Positions 9,860 to 20,345 of a stretch of DNA of 64,000 nt are shown here, one piece after another. The DNA is from Liopterus haemorrhoidalis (lineage: Eukaryota; Arthropoda; Insecta; Coleoptera; Dytiscidae), in NCBI GenBank assembly GCA_963971575.1, contig OZ020622.1, positions 35,370,301 to 35,434,300 on the forward strand, given 5' to 3'. Each line of letters opens with the position of its first letter. Positions within the stretch are counted from its first letter, which is position 1. The notes beneath the pieces were generated by a model that was not told the origin of the DNA, made no database searches, and saw nothing but the letters and a program-made list of their open reading frames with translations. A program made the position numbers and the translations under genes.

Positions 9860-12800
9860 TCACACATAAAACAGTAAGTTCGATTCTCTCAGGAAGAGTA
9901 TCAGCCTGTCCATGAGTACTCTGTCGTCACCTAAGGCAACTGACAGGTCATAGCACAGGCCTAACCTCTCCCTGACATCCTCGAACTGTACACATTCGGT
10001 TAAAATGTGTAACACAGACAAATCTGTGTTACACGTCTCACAGACAGGGGACTCTTCACCTCGAAGGAGGTGTCCATGGGTCCACCAACAGTGACCTATA
10101 CGAAGGCGTGTGATGGCGGTTTCCTCCCTGCGGTTAATCCTGCAGGAAGAACCCCATAGTTTAACGTCTCCCTTAATCTGTCGTAACTTAACGTTCTGTG
10201 TGCGGCTCCACTCATGTTGCCACATGTCTAAAACCAGATGTGTCAGATGACTCTTTGCGTCATCTGGAAAAACGAAACTCACATCAATCATAGGTCTGTG
10301 AGAGGCGGCTTTTGCAGCTGCATCTGCCGCTTCGTTGCCTTTAATACCAACATGTCCCGGTATCCAAAACAGCTCTACCCTCACATTCTGAGCATTCAGG
10401 TTGTGGAGTAGCAACCGGATCTTTAGTACAAGAGGATGCACTGGATCTGGATCTTGGATACTGTTCAGAGCGCTCAGCGAGTCCGTCAAGATAACACTTG
10501 ACCGACTTTGCTCTGACGAAACAAAACACAGGGCCTTGAAAATAGCGTACAGCTCAGCAGTGTACACACTCGTTATGGAGTGCAGACGGTACTGAAACTG
10601 TTGGCGTGGATTCAAAACAACGAACGCACACCCAACCCTGGTTCCGGATTTTGATCCGTCAGTAAAAATGACAGTATCCTCGAACCTAGGGACCAGTGTT
10701 CTTTGTAACTCATGTTGGTATTCGATAGGCAACGTAGTATCTTTATCAAACCTAGTTAATGTGAGGTTCACAAGTGGACGCGGTAGCGTCCATGGTGGAA
10801 CAGCACACAAAACGAAACTTGCCATTTCAGGCATATTAAAATCAATATCGCCCAAAATGTCGAAAGTCCTCAGACCAAAAGGCCTATTGGCTCTTGGTTT
10901 TCTGTCATATATTTCTGTATGCCTATTTTGTAGAATAGGGTCATACGCGGGATGATCTGGCTTGGCACTGAGTGCAGCCATATACCGCAAGGATAGAATT
11001 TTACGACGATTGTACAATGACGGTTCGCCTGCTTCACACAGCAGGCTTAGTATTGGACTGGTGCGAAATGCACCTGTGGCCAATCTAACCCCAGTGTGAT
11101 GTACAGTGTCAAGAATTCTTATCTCTTGGTGTTTAGCTGACCCATAAGCTAGACATCCATAGTCCAGCTTAGAGCGCACTAAAGAACGATATAAACGCAA
11201 CATGACAGTGCGGTCTGCACCCCATGTCTTGTGACTGAGGACCCGCAACAAATTGAGCGACTTTTGGCATTTTTTCTTGACGGACAAAAAATGTGCCCGC
11301 CAAGATAGACGGCTATCGAACACGAGACCCAGAAATCTGGCAGTATCGGCAAATGGTAACTGTGCTCCATTTAGTGTGAGTGTAGGATTGGGATGTACAC
11401 CCCTTTTCCTACTAAAATGGACACATACAGTTTTGCTGGTCGAGAATTTAAAGCCATTTTCGGTTGCCCATGTATCGAGACGATTGATAGTCAGCTGAAG
11501 CTGACGTTCGATTGTACTAGTCTTTTGTCCGGCGACAAAGATACCAATGTCGTCGACAAATATCGAACTCTGTACAGGTAATCGAATACATGAAGCTGCA
11601 CCGTTAATGGCAATTAAAAATAGCGTAACGCTCAGTATGGAGCCCTGTGGGACCCCATTGTCCAGTGCGAACATTTGTGACAAGGTATTTCCGATCCGCA
11701 CCCTGAAGCGCCGGTTCGACATGAAGTATTTTATAAAGAACATCAAGCGTCCCCGGAGACCCCAGGAATGCAGAGTACGGAGAATACCATAAATCCATGC
11801 AGTGTCATAGGCTTTCTCAATATCGAAAAACACAGCTACCAGGTGTTTGTTTTCAACGAAAGCATTCCTGATAGCTGTCTCTAGTCTGACCAGATGATCT
11901 GCTGTTGAGCGGTGACGGCGAAAGCCGCACTGTGTGTTCGCCAGCAAGTCGTTTGATTCTAAAAACCAAATCAGACGCTTGCTGATCATTCGCTCCATGA
12001 GCTTGCAGAGACAACTGGTCAGTGATATTGGTCTATAGCTAGAGGGCAAGTGTTTATCTTTCCCGACTTTGGGGATAGGAATTATATGAGATTCCTTCCA
12101 CTTGGTCGGGCACTTGCCCTCAGTCCATATCCTGTTATAGACATTCAAAAGCCTAGACTTAGATGATTCCGGAAGATTTCGGATCATACGATAATGTATC
12201 GCATCTGGACCAGGAGAGCTATCCTTACACTTTGACATCGCGCTATCTAGCTCTTCACGAGAGAAAAGCAGGTTGTATACCTCGTCATTCCTAGAAAAGA
12301 AATTTAGAGGTATAGATTCGAGGCCTGCTTTACGAGTTAGAAACTCGGGTGAATAATGTTCAGAGCTAGAATTGAACGCAAAATTAGATGCCAAAGTGTT
12401 AGCAATTTCGACCGCTGAGGTAACTACGTTACCATTTACCGATAGACCAGCAATGGCTGTAGCTGTATTTAGACCGGATATTTTCCGGACCTTCTCCCAA
12501 ACTTTGGCCACTGGAGTGGCAACTGTAACGGTGCATACGTATTTGCGCCATGATTCGCGCTTGCTTTCTTTCACAATCCTCTTAGCACGAGCTTTCGCTC
12601 GTTGGAAGGCTATCATGTTTGTCTCTGTTGGACAACGACGGAATGTATTGAAGAGGTGTCTCCTTTCACGTAGCGCCAAGTCGCATTCCTCGTTCCACCA
12701 GGGAACGGGAACTCGACGGGGCTGAGTGGATGACAGCGGTATGCTGCTTTCAGCCGCGCTCGTGATGGAATCCGTGAAATGATTCACCTCTTCGTCTACG

Positions 12801-13555
12801 CTCAAGTTCGGAATATCCTCGTGAGAGAATGATTCTGCGAACTTGGTCCAATCTGCTTTCCGAAGAACCCACTGTGGCCAGCGGGATTCGGTAACAGTAT
12901 TGAACAGAGGCCTTAAGAAGATTGGAAAGTGATCACTACCGCACAGGTCGTGATGCACGTCCCATTTGAACAACGGAGCGATGGCTCCTGAAACGACGCT
13001 AAGATCTATGGCACTGAATGTACCCGTTGCTGCACAGAAGTGCGTGGGTCTGCCGTCGTTCAAAAAGCTCAAACTCAAATCGTTCAACATAGTCTCCAGG
13101 TGACGTCCCCGTCGATCGTTCCGCACCGATCCCCAACATACATTGTAGGCGTTAAAATCGCCTAGTAGTATGAAAGGTGGTGGGAGTTGATCGATGATGT
13201 TCACGACATCTCGGATGTCAGTTCGAACACCAGGGGGAAGGTAGATAGAACAAATCGTCACCTGGAGGGGAAGTGCAACACGAACTGCTACGACCTGCAA
13301 CTCAGTGTCAATGTCTACAGGATCGTGGTACAATGTGTCTCTAACGAGAATTGCCACGCCGTCACATGCTCTTGCCCCCGTAAGGAAATCCGTGCGAAAC
13401 ACGGAGTATCCTCGAGGAGAGAATGTGTCGGTTTCCGTGAAATTTGTTTCCTGCAGACAAACACACGAAGGCGCTAAATTGGAGAGTAACAGTCGCAGTT
13501 CTTCGTAGCGCTGATATACACCGTTACAGTTCCACTGGATTAGTGGACCAGTCAT
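9860..13555 (-). CDS. LINE L1 ORF2: endonuclease, reverse transcriptase, RNase H
   Basis: 1231 codons, uninterrupted. Residues ~1-215: exonuclease-endonuclease-phosphatase-type endonuclease (WNCNGV, LQETNF, GDFNAYNVCWGS, SDHFPI), which nicks target DNA. Residues ~440-740: reverse transcriptase (SYRPISLTSC, FFDIEKAYDTAW, NGVPQGSILS, and catalytic FVDD near residue 665). Residues ~955-1075: RNase H (FTDGSKSG, TAELYAI, LTDSLS, PGHVGIKGNEAADA). A C-terminal Cys/His motif follows near residue 1165 (CETCNTDLSVLHILTEC). The EN-RT-RNase H order and the LDYGCLAYGSA / HHTGVRLATGAFRTSP block point to the I superfamily. The start ATG overlaps the ORF1 stop (ATGA), suggesting termination-reinitiation. Substitutions unique to this copy include KYFMSN (KDFMSN in L2 and L3). 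Confidence 0.93.
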   Translation of the reverse strand: MTGPLIQWNCNGVYQRYEELRLLLSNLAPSCVCLQETNFTETDTFSPRGYSVFRTDFLTGARACDGVAILVRDTLYHDPVDIDTELQVVAVRVALPLQVTICSIYLPPGVRTDIRDVVNIIDQLPPPFILLGDFNAYNVCWGSVRNDRRGRHLETMLNDLSLSFLNDGRPTHFCAATGTFSAIDLSVVSGAIAPLFKWDVHHDLCGSDHFPIFLRPLFNTVTESRWPQWVLRKADWTKFAESFSHEDIPNLSVDEEVNHFTDSITSAAESSIPLSSTQPRRVPVPWWNEECDLALRERRHLFNTFRRCPTETNMIAFQRAKARAKRIVKESKRESWRKYVCTVTVATPVAKVWEKVRKISGLNTATAIAGLSVNGNVVTSAVEIANTLASNFAFNSSSEHYSPEFLTRKAGLESIPLNFFSRNDEVYNLLFSREELDSAMSKCKDSSPGPDAIHYRMIRNLPESSKSRLLNVYNRIWTEGKCPTKWKESHIIPIPKVGKDKHLPSSYRPISLTSCLCKLMERMISKRLIWFLESNDLLANTQCGFRRHRSTADHLVRLETAIRNAFVENKHLVAVFFDIEKAYDTAWIYGILRTLHSWGLRGRLMFFIKYFMSNRRFRVRIGNTLSQMFALDNGVPQGSILSVTLFLIAINGAASCIRLPVQSSIFVDDIGIFVAGQKTSTIERQLQLTINRLDTWATENGFKFSTSKTVCVHFSRKRGVHPNPTLTLNGAQLPFADTARFLGLVFDSRLSWRAHFLSVKKKCQKSLNLLRVLSHKTWGADRTVMLRLYRSLVRSKLDYGCLAYGSAKHQEIRILDTVHHTGVRLATGAFRTSPILSLLCEAGEPSLYNRRKILSLRYMAALSAKPDHPAYDPILQNRHTEIYDRKPRANRPFGLRTFDILGDIDFNMPEMASFVLCAVPPWTLPRPLVNLTLTRFDKDTTLPIEYQHELQRTLVPRFEDTVIFTDGSKSGTRVGCAFVVLNPRQQFQYRLHSITSVYTAELYAIFKALCFVSSEQSRSSVILTDSLSALNSIQDPDPVHPLVLKIRLLLHNLNAQNVRVELFWIPGHVGIKGNEAADAAAKAASHRPMIDVSFVFPDDAKSHLTHLVLDMWQHEWSRTQNVKLRQIKGDVKLWGSSCRINRREETAITRLRIGHCWWTHGHLLRGEESPVCETCNTDLSVLHILTECVQFEDVRERLGLCYDLSVALGDDRVLMDRLILFLRESNLLFYV

Positions 13556-14979
13556 TTTTGTTTAGGGGAGTTACCCCGCAACCTAATGGTCTTTGGTTTA
13601 CCCTTAGGTTGCGGGTCAACAGCCATTTTCTCGGCCACGGTTTCACTTGTTTGTCCAGGTGCCTTGGTGGACACACTGGACTCCTTTTTTGATTGTTTTG
13701 TTCTCACTGGTATCCAGTGAGAACCAACGGGTCCCTTATCAGTCTCCTTTTCAGGAGCGACTGATGAAGGCTTTGTAGAAGCGACCATTCTCTGGTCGCT
13801 TCTCGTTTTTGGAGAAGACTGTGGGGTCTTCTCCTTAGGTGGTGGGGAGAACTGAGGTTGAGTGCGTTCTCCTATATGGGAGGGGGATTTATTCAGACCC
13901 GATCCCCCTGGTTGTGGGGTCTGAACACTGGTCTCTTGGACCGATTCCGCCACCTTTTCCGTGTGGGACTTTTGTGACGCAGCTGTCACTGACGTTTTTA
14001 CTGTCGGACGAAGCACTGACTCCGTCTGAGTCTGGACACTGGCTGTCTTCTTTGCAGCTACTTGTGCGAAGGATTTCGCAAAAGTGACCGGCGCAGTCTC
14101 TTTATACTTCTTCTTGGCGTCGAAATACGGTATTCTATCTTTCGTCTTGATGACCTGAATAGCCTTCTCTTCTAAGTACGTTGGGCAGTGGCGTGAAGTC
14201 GATGCATGCGCACCTTTACAGTTCACGCAGTGTGCCGCGTTTGGACAGTTTTCAACTTCATGTTGATCCTGCCCGCAGTTGGCACAGATGGACTGTTTGC
14301 CACAACGACTTGAGGTGTGACCATAACGCTGGCACTTGTAGCATCGCATCGGGTTGGGATAGTAGGGGCGAACGTTACAAACGTTGTACCCCACCTTAAC
14401 CGATGCTGGACACCTAGTACCAGCAAAAGATACCACCATAGATATAGAAGGCTTACCGTTTCGGGGGTTGAGTTTCCTACATTCAATGACACCTTGCGAT
14501 GCCATTTCCTGCACAAACTCTTCCTCCGTAACATACGCAAGGTCACGGTCTGTAACGACGCCTCGAGAAGTATTCAGTGCCTTATGTGGCTGTACCGAGA
14601 TACGATACTCGCCAAATCCTTCGCATTTCTGAAGCGTTGAGGATGCCTCAGTTTCTGCTTCAATCAATAATGTGCCATCCGACAGTTTTCTTACCGACCT
14701 GATACCAGTTGGACACGTTTTTCCCAGCGTTCGGGCAACAAAGAAGGGGGACATCTCTTTAAAAGATTTACCCTCTTCTTGCACCTTCACGACAAGAAAA
14801 CGAGGCACTGGCGCACAAAACTCAACTGATCTGCTGTCTAGCTTCTTGGGAGAAGGCCTTACACATCCCTCATCGGATGACTGAGCATCACGACGAGGTC
14901 TCTTGTTTGATTTTTTACGGAGTTTACTCTCAACCTTGGCGGAATTTAAAGAAAATTGATCCCTCCGGGTAGTCGCCAT
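13552..14979 (-). CDS. LINE L1 ORF1: Gag-like RNA-binding protein
   Basis: 475 codons. Basic N-terminus (KLRKKSNKRPRRDAQ), a folded region at about residues 55-205, then three zinc knuckles at about 212-265: CYKCQRYGHTSSRC, CANCGQDQHEVENC and CVNCKGAHASTSRHC, followed by a Pro/Ser/Lys-rich tail. Such proteins bind the LINE RNA and form the ribonucleoprotein that carries it back to the nucleus. ATG at 14979 begins MATTRRDQFSL and is the only good start; about 700 nt of 5' UTR precede it. Confidence 0.92.
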   Translation of the reverse strand: MATTRRDQFSLNSAKVESKLRKKSNKRPRRDAQSSDEGCVRPSPKKLDSRSVEFCAPVPRFLVVKVQEEGKSFKEMSPFFVARTLGKTCPTGIRSVRKLSDGTLLIEAETEASSTLQKCEGFGEYRISVQPHKALNTSRGVVTDRDLAYVTEEEFVQEMASQGVIECRKLNPRNGKPSISMVVSFAGTRCPASVKVGYNVCNVRPYYPNPMRCYKCQRYGHTSSRCGKQSICANCGQDQHEVENCPNAAHCVNCKGAHASTSRHCPTYLEEKAIQVIKTKDRIPYFDAKKKYKETAPVTFAKSFAQVAAKKTASVQTQTESVLRPTVKTSVTAASQKSHTEKVAESVQETSVQTPQPGGSGLNKSPSHIGERTQPQFSPPPKEKTPQSSPKTRSDQRMVASTKPSSVAPEKETDKGPVGSHWIPVRTKQSKKESSVSTKAPGQTSETVAEKMAVDPQPKGKPKTIRLRGNSPKQK

Positions 14980-15519
14980 ACCCGTATACTAAGTTTCATC
15001 ACCCTGCCATGCCCACCCACCAGCGAGCCCCACACAGGGGACGTTGGCCGCAAACCGGCTCATTGCGCCAGGCATGTCAGGATGATATAGCATCGGGGGA
15101 AGTAGTCACGGGCTGCTCGACCCGCTCGAGAACCAGTAGTAGCCAACTCTGGAACCGGGCGAGCTGCATCCGCTCCCACAGACCCCCGAATACTTGTCTA
15201 GTGGCACGGCATTACCCCGGCATCCACGATCCAGTAGTGGAGCCACTCTATTCATGAACCGTGACACCAGCCGATTGACTGAGCTGACCAGACTCAGCCT
15301 CCCGTTTTACCGAATCCGAGGCCAAAGAAGGCGTGTTGGGATCGTACTGTCCGCGGGCAGCAGTCTCCCTCAACCGACCAGGACCCTCTTCTCCGGCGTT
15401 ACGGGTCTCCACGCACGGCAAACACGTGGGTAGGAATTTAAGTGGGAGATCAAAGAGACAACAGATAAGCCTATTCCCACAATCGGCTTCTCTGAACTGT
15501 CTCCTCCCAAATGATATGT

Positions 15520-15681
15520 GATTCAGGGTACGTGGGATCATCAGGCCCAAAAGCTCTTTATGGTCAGGTGATGCGACCATTATGAACTTCCCTTGCGTGA
15601 TTGAGGGTACGCGGGATCATCAGGCCCGAAAGCTCGACAAATGGCCAGGTGTTATGGCCATTATGAACTTCCCCTGCGGGG
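15520..15681 (-). promoter_or_regulatory. Two 5'-UTR monomers of LINE L1
   Basis: Two imperfect ~80-bp tandem copies (15520-15598, 15599-15681), each holding GGGATCATCAGGCCC, (A/G)AAAGCTC and CCATTATGAACTTCCC. They form the extreme 5' end of the element and recur in L2 and L3. By position they may act as internal promoter monomers; this is inference. Confidence 0.6.
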
Positions 15682-15890
15682 GACGCGACGGTTGAGAACC
15701 ACTGACGAAACGCACAACAGAAAGCGTGGGTTTCGCAGTGGAACTGATGCGAAGGTTGAGAACCACTGACGAAACGCACAACAGAAAGCGTGGGTTTCGC
15801 AGTGGAACTGACGGCTGAAAACCACCGCAGCAAGCGTGATTTCAGTGTGATGTGACGATTGAAAAACTCACAACAGAAAGCGTGAGTTTT
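15682..15890. repeat. Minisatellite, right part
   Basis: Continuation of the ~58-bp array after L1, starting with the second copy of the target duplication. Units become shorter and more diverged towards 15890. Confidence 0.85.
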
Positions 15891-16253
15891 TCAATAAAGC
15901 GAACTTTAATATTTTGAGATTTGTTTTTTTAACGTAGAGATATTTATATCGAAGAGTGAATTTTGATGGTCGAAGGCTGAATTTGAACTGTCTAAAATTG
16001 TAAAAATGACCCTTTTTTTATATGATTTTTGGTGACGGAATGTGGTTTATGACTCTAGGGTTGTTTGTGATTGGTTGGAATTGATTAAAAACTAAGAATA
16101 TTGATAAATATAATTGTATCTTGAATTATTTAGATTCGCGGTTATCACGGAATTGCTGAAGTCTCACGGAACCTAGCGGTGTACAATATAAAAGGTAAAA
16201 CTCGTGAGTGACGCGTGAAGTGACTTATAACGGCGAGGCTTGCTACGGCAACA
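15891..16253 (-). promoter_or_regulatory. Putative promoter region and 5' end of T2
   Basis: On the minus strand an ATAAAAAG box lies about 235 bp from the proposed TGTTGCCGTAGC terminus. The TATAAAAG box of T3 is 216 bp from its terminus. No open frame. Confidence 0.35.
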
Positions 16254-16783
16254 AGTCAACAACAGAACTGGATTGTATTGTTTTAGAAATATGTGCTGCC
16301 TAACCTAACTCATATGATGATGCAGCCTATTACTTAAACGTATATAAAAATAAATATTTATATATACGTTATTTATTATTCGTAGATAAAAAAAAAACCA
16401 AACTATACAAATGGAACATTAGGATGTAAGTGAAGAAATAGAGGAAGTATGTAATGTTAAACCACCAGAAACTGAAAAACTGAAGACAACCAAAAGACAC
16501 CGGGAATCATTTATGGATCAGTTAACAAAATATAACAAAGAAGAAAAAAAGATAAATTTGGAAAGTGATACAAATATTTCTAAACAATATAACGCCAAAA
16601 AACTGGTGTTAGTGAAACTGCAAATAAAGAATGAAAATGGAGAGCAAAAATGCGGATGAAAGTTAGAAGAAAAGTTAAAGACAAAACGATTAGAACTTAT
16701 AAATAATTCTTGATTATAGGATATATTTAAAAAAAAAATGCAATATTATTTGCTTTAAAAATATGAATTCAAAATTTTATACA
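16254..16783. other. Degraded sequence with a Lys-rich broken frame
   Basis: A frame from ATG 16411 to TGA 16661 has an early TAG, then reads EEIEEVCNVKPPETEKLK and a Lys/Glu/Asn-rich stretch. It could be the tail of a MADF or Myb accessory gene but I do not recognise it. CCTAACCTAAC occurs at about 16300. Confidence 0.3.
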
Positions 16784-17070
16784 TGGGGCTCTATTCTGTA
16801 ACCAAAGCTTTTAATTTTAACAATGCTTTAAAAGTAACATTATAACAGGGGTGTTAATTTCGATTTGACATTTTGCTATTCTGTAATGTTAATTTTAACA
16901 TTGCCGTTATATTTTTATTTTAAATACGCCTGTTAAAATATACCATGAAACTAGCAAAGAGTAGCACAAATTGCACGTCGTTTTTTGACCCTTACTATTA
17001 TTTGTCTAACGATAATTCATAGGACATAGCGTTGTTTATATTTATGTGCAGTTTGTGTTTACATGTTAAA

Positions 17071-17630
17071 ATGGAACAAAAAAGAGAAAGAACGACTAAA
17101 AAACAAATTGAATTGTTGAATTACATGGAAAATAATAGAGACATGACATATTTATCATCTTCCAAAGAAAATTATGATAATGCAAGTAGGAAATGGGAGG
17201 ATTTGAAAAATTTATTAAATACAGCCGATGGATGCAAAAAAAACGTTAAACAATGGAAAAATGTAAGTATATTATATATACAGTATGACTTTTCTCACAT
17301 ACTATTAAGTTTTACCTAAAATACGTATATCAATTTATAGGTTTTCGCAGATTTGAAAACGAACACTAGAAGACGGGCTCGGCAGGTGAAAGTTGATGTG
17401 AAGGGACTGGTGGAGGGCCAAGTCGAGTGAAGCCTTTAACCGATACAGAGTTGCGCTTGCTAAACTTAATTAACCCAGTGGTAATAGGCGGCATACCAGT
17501 TCCAGAACCTGGCTTAGGTTCTGAATGCGAAACCTCCACCACAAATTTGCTTGCAAATGCTGAAGTAATATATGTGTATGATGGAGCTATACCCGCACAT
17601 GATGTAGAATCGATATCATTTATTAGATAA
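17071..17630 (+). pseudogene. Myb/SANT-like accessory protein of the second Harbinger
   Basis: Exon 1 starts MEQKRERTTKKQIELLNYMENN and continues WEDLKNLLNTADGCKKNVKQW, a Myb/SANT domain, up to a GTAAGT donor (about 17264). After an intron ending in TTATAG, the second exon reads VFADLKTNTRRRARQVKVDVKG, then needs a frameshift at about 17412 to continue SRVKPLTDTELRLLNLINP. The homologous gene at 1.6-2.6 kb has the same order. Confidence 0.65.
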
Positions 17631-17855
17631 CCGATCAGCTGCTCAAACACACCCGTACATACACAGCGCTCGAGCACACCCGTAAACCCACGGCAGGTCA
17701 GGAAACATCCACACGCAGAAGGAAGCCCATAGACAGCAATGCTGTGTTAAGAGCGCTAATAGACAGCAATAATAATATTGCTAAAACGTTAAATAAAGTA
17801 GCTTGGGCAATATCCCATAAAATATATATATATATCTTTTATGTTTATGTTTTGT

Positions 17856-18145
17856 TTAATTATAATTAGTGTTAGTGTTATATATTTTTAATATTTTCTT
17901 ACTCTGTAAATGCTGATTAAATCTCTCTTCAGGTGTATTATTATCCAGATTCCCTGGATATGGTACTAACAGCCATGAAGTTAAAGGGTAACCTTCGTCT
18001 CCAATTAAATGATAATTTGCATTATTTAAATATTTGTTTTGCAGATGTCTGTTGATATTACACATATGGCAGCATCATGAACAGATCCTGGATATCTTGC
18101 ATTCATATGCCCTAATTTTAAATCCGCATTGGTTACAAAATAGAT
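17856..18145 (-). pseudogene. Harbinger transposase fragment
   Basis: Minus-strand frames encode VTNADLKLGHMNARYPGSVHDA and, after a frameshift, NYHLIGDEGYPLTSWLLVPYPG. These are two consecutive catalytic-core blocks of HARBI1-like DDE transposases. N-terminal and C-terminal parts are missing. Confidence 0.7.
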
Positions 18146-18189
18146 CCCAATAACGGCTAAAAAGGTCTTATTTTTAAAGACTTTTCGGC

Positions 18190-19430
18190 ATACCATTTCT
18201 TAAAATTTATGTCGATGATATTGTTACTAGTTTTCCTATTGATAAATTAGATCTTATTTTGGATAACTTTAATAGTATACACCCTAGGATTCAATTCACT
18301 AGTGGAAAAGGAAAATAATGGTTTTCTCCCATTTTTTTATGTTAATTTACATTGACTACCGTATGGATCTGTTATCACTTCGTGGTACCGTAAACCTTCC
18401 AACTCAGATAGATTTATTAATTTTTTGTCTAACACTGAATATAAATATAGAATTAGTCCTATTATCGCTTAAAAAAAAAGATTAGACTCGATTTGTCGTC
18501 CTTCTTTTATAAAACAAGGTTATGACACTCTTACGAAAATAGCTTTGGAAAACAACGTTCCTAAAAAACTTATAAACTCCATTCTTTATAATAATGGTAG
18601 TAACCCTGAACCTATAGATAGGGAAAGTACTATGCATTTGAAATTTCCTTATATAAAAGATTTATCCAACAATATTAAAATTTTGTTCAGCAATGATAAT
18701 TTTAAAATTGTTACCTGCAATTGCAAAACCATTAATAATTTGTATTCTAAAACTAATGACATGCCAACCTATGAATATAGATCGAGCATCGTTTATAAAA
18801 TTCCATGTTCAGATTGTAATCTTTCATACATTGGTCAGACTAAACAGTATCTTAAAGCTAGAATGTACAACCATTTCTATGATTGTAGGGAGAAAAACCG
18901 GAATAAAAGGGATTCTACGGCCCTGGCAAAACATCATTTTGATATGAATCACAATTTTGATTTCAAAAATGTTAAGCTCTTAGATACGGAACAAAATAAT
19001 TTCAAACGCAGTGTTAGCGAAATGATTTTTATTAACAAGTTCCCTACAGTTACTTATAAAACAGATACTCAAAATTTAACTGCTTGCTACAACAATATTA
19101 TAAATCACATTTAGTTTTGCTTCTTTTCACTTTATGAAGGATTGTAGTTTGAATTTCCCGCTTGTATGACTAATTTATTGCCATTTGTGGAACTGGTGTA
19201 GAATGAATCACATGGTCTCATTTTTATCTTATTACATCTTTGATATTTTTGAGTTTATTTGCACAATTCTTCAATTGTTTTGTTTCCACACGGGTTACTT
19301 ATTTGGTGAGTAATTTATTTTTGTGATTACTCGTTTTACTTCTATTCTTACCATCTTGAGGTTATGTTCATTTTAATCTGTTGTTTTCAGATTTTGAAGA
19401 ATTTGGCGACTTTACTTTCTAATATCCATT
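18190..19430 (+). mobile_element. Penelope-like element, 3' half
   Basis: 18200-18330 encodes FLKIYVDDIVTSFPIDKLD...FNSIHPRIQFT, the RT catalytic block of Penelope-like elements, then breaks into stops. The endonuclease part is open from 18545. The 3' UTR to about 19430 is AT-rich without features. The 5' half of a similar element lies at 56.8-59.05 kb. Confidence 0.75.
18545..19114 (+). pseudogene. GIY-YIG endonuclease domain of the Penelope-like element
   Basis: 189 codons open. It contains SSIVYKIPCSDCNLSYIGQTKQYLKAR, the GIY-YIG core (here VYK...YIG) with a CxxC just before it, then HHFDMNHNFDF and a Glu-rich SEMIFINKF, in the order known for Penelope-like retroelements. There the domain nicks target DNA for priming. 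The RT part upstream is broken, so this is a remnant and not a separate gene. Confidence 0.8.
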
Positions 19431-19524
19431 TTCCTTGTGGTTCCTTCTTCCTAGTTCCATAAAATCAATAATTTTATTTTATTTTAAATTTCAAAAAACA
19501 TGTGTTAAAACAGAGTTTTGGGAT

Positions 19525-20345
19525 TCTCTGAGGGATTTGAAGATGTGTATGAAAAAGCGTGACAAAAATAGTTTTTTGCATCATCAATACATAAAGGATT
19601 TAAAGCTGACACCTGCAGGCGAGATATTATTGGGTAGCAAATTAAATAATAGATTCAAAAAAAGTGGTAGAAGATGGACACCTGATGAGAGAGCTTTATG
19701 CATCACAATGTATAAAACAATCTGTATAGGTATTTATGTAAGCTGTTGGTATTGCCTTCGCGTCGAACATTATTACGTAGTTTGAATAATATTTGTTTAG
19801 ATGTTGGCATATGTGAAAAAATTTTCAATCATCTAAACACTTGTTCCTTGGAGATTAATGAATTGAATAAGTATTGCGTATTAATGTTTGATAAGCTGGC
19901 AATACAGCCCAATTTAAATTTCAATTATAGTAGTGGGAAAATTAAAGGACTAGAAAATACAGGCGAAGGGGCTACCCCGAATGTAGCTGACTATATACTG
20001 GTATTTTTATTACGTGGAATGAATCAATATTGGAAGCAGCCAGTAGCATATTATTTTGTTAAGTCTGAAATGAAGACCTTTCAATTAAAAAAAATTATAA
20101 AGGAAGTAATTACTAATATTTATCAGAAAACAAAATTTGAGGTCCTGGCAACAGTTTCCGACCAGAGGTCAAGCAAAAGAGCAGCACTTCGGAGCCCGTC
20201 CAGTAATTTTATTTTCGAAGTGAATGGAAAAGAGATTATTCATCAATTTGACGCCCCACATCTGCTGAAACGTCTGAGGAATAACTTTTTAACTAAAGAT
20301 ATTCACTTCGAAAATTGCGAAGTGGACAGACATAAAATATTTTAA
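19525..20345 (+). pseudogene. P-element/THAP9-like transposase, copy 1 (segments A, B, C)
   Basis: Segment A (19525-19740): DLKMCMKKRDKNSF...RRWTPDERALCITMYKT. Segment B (about 19746-20060, frame change at ~19745): LPSRRTLLRSLNN, NELNKYCVLMFDKLAIQPNL. Segment C (20061-20335): SEMKTFQLKKIIKEVITNIY, VLATVSDQRS, IIHQFDAPHLLKRLRNNFL. This is the order of P-element transposases: coiled-coil/DNA-binding end, RNase H-like core start and GTP-binding region. The THAP zinc finger is absent. Confidence 0.75.

Larger units (their letters stand above)
9537..15681 (-). mobile_element. Full-length I-superfamily LINE, copy L1
   Basis: 6145 bp with 15-bp target-site duplication GACGCGACGGTTGAG at 9522-9536 and 15682-15696, interrupting the T2 minisatellite. 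Sense order: 5' UTR with two ~80-bp monomers (15681-15520), ORF1, ORF2 overlapping by ATGA, a 323-bp 3' UTR with two hairpins, and a (CTAA)n tail. All coding parts are open. L2 and L3 share the architecture to the base at both ends. Confidence 0.95.
7817..16253 (-). mobile_element. T unit copy T2, carrying L1
   Basis: Read on the minus strand. The 3' terminus (plus 7817) is TGTTGCGGAAGGGGCCCTCGG, shared with T4 and similar to T1 and T3. The CDS exon is at 8978-8175, the minisatellite at 15840-15682 and 9536-9089 (split by L1), a TATA-like ATAAAAAG near 16015, and a candidate 5' end TGTTGCCGTAGC at 16253, which resembles TGTTACCGCAG at the start of T3 (26804). The 3' part is well supported by similarity to T1, T3 and T4. 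The 5' boundary is a proposal: no target duplication is visible (AGAG left, AGTC right). Confidence 0.45.
16784..18145. mobile_element. Second PIF/Harbinger element, decayed
   Basis: Left end GGGGCTCTATTCTGTAA (about 16787), with ATTCTGTAA repeated near 16874. A Myb/SANT gene runs rightwards and a transposase fragment runs leftwards, the convergent arrangement seen in the other two Harbinger elements of the window. The right end was not located; Penelope-like coding sequence begins by about 18190. Confidence 0.6.

Noticed and set aside
10401..12725. Plus-strand ORFs of 60-120 codons inside L1 (and the same in L2 and L3)
   Set aside because: They are shadows of the conserved minus-strand ORF2 and show no independent features.
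7817..16253. Clean target duplication around T2
   Set aside because: Flanks read AGAG and AGTC; no match beyond two bases, so the 5' border stays provisional.
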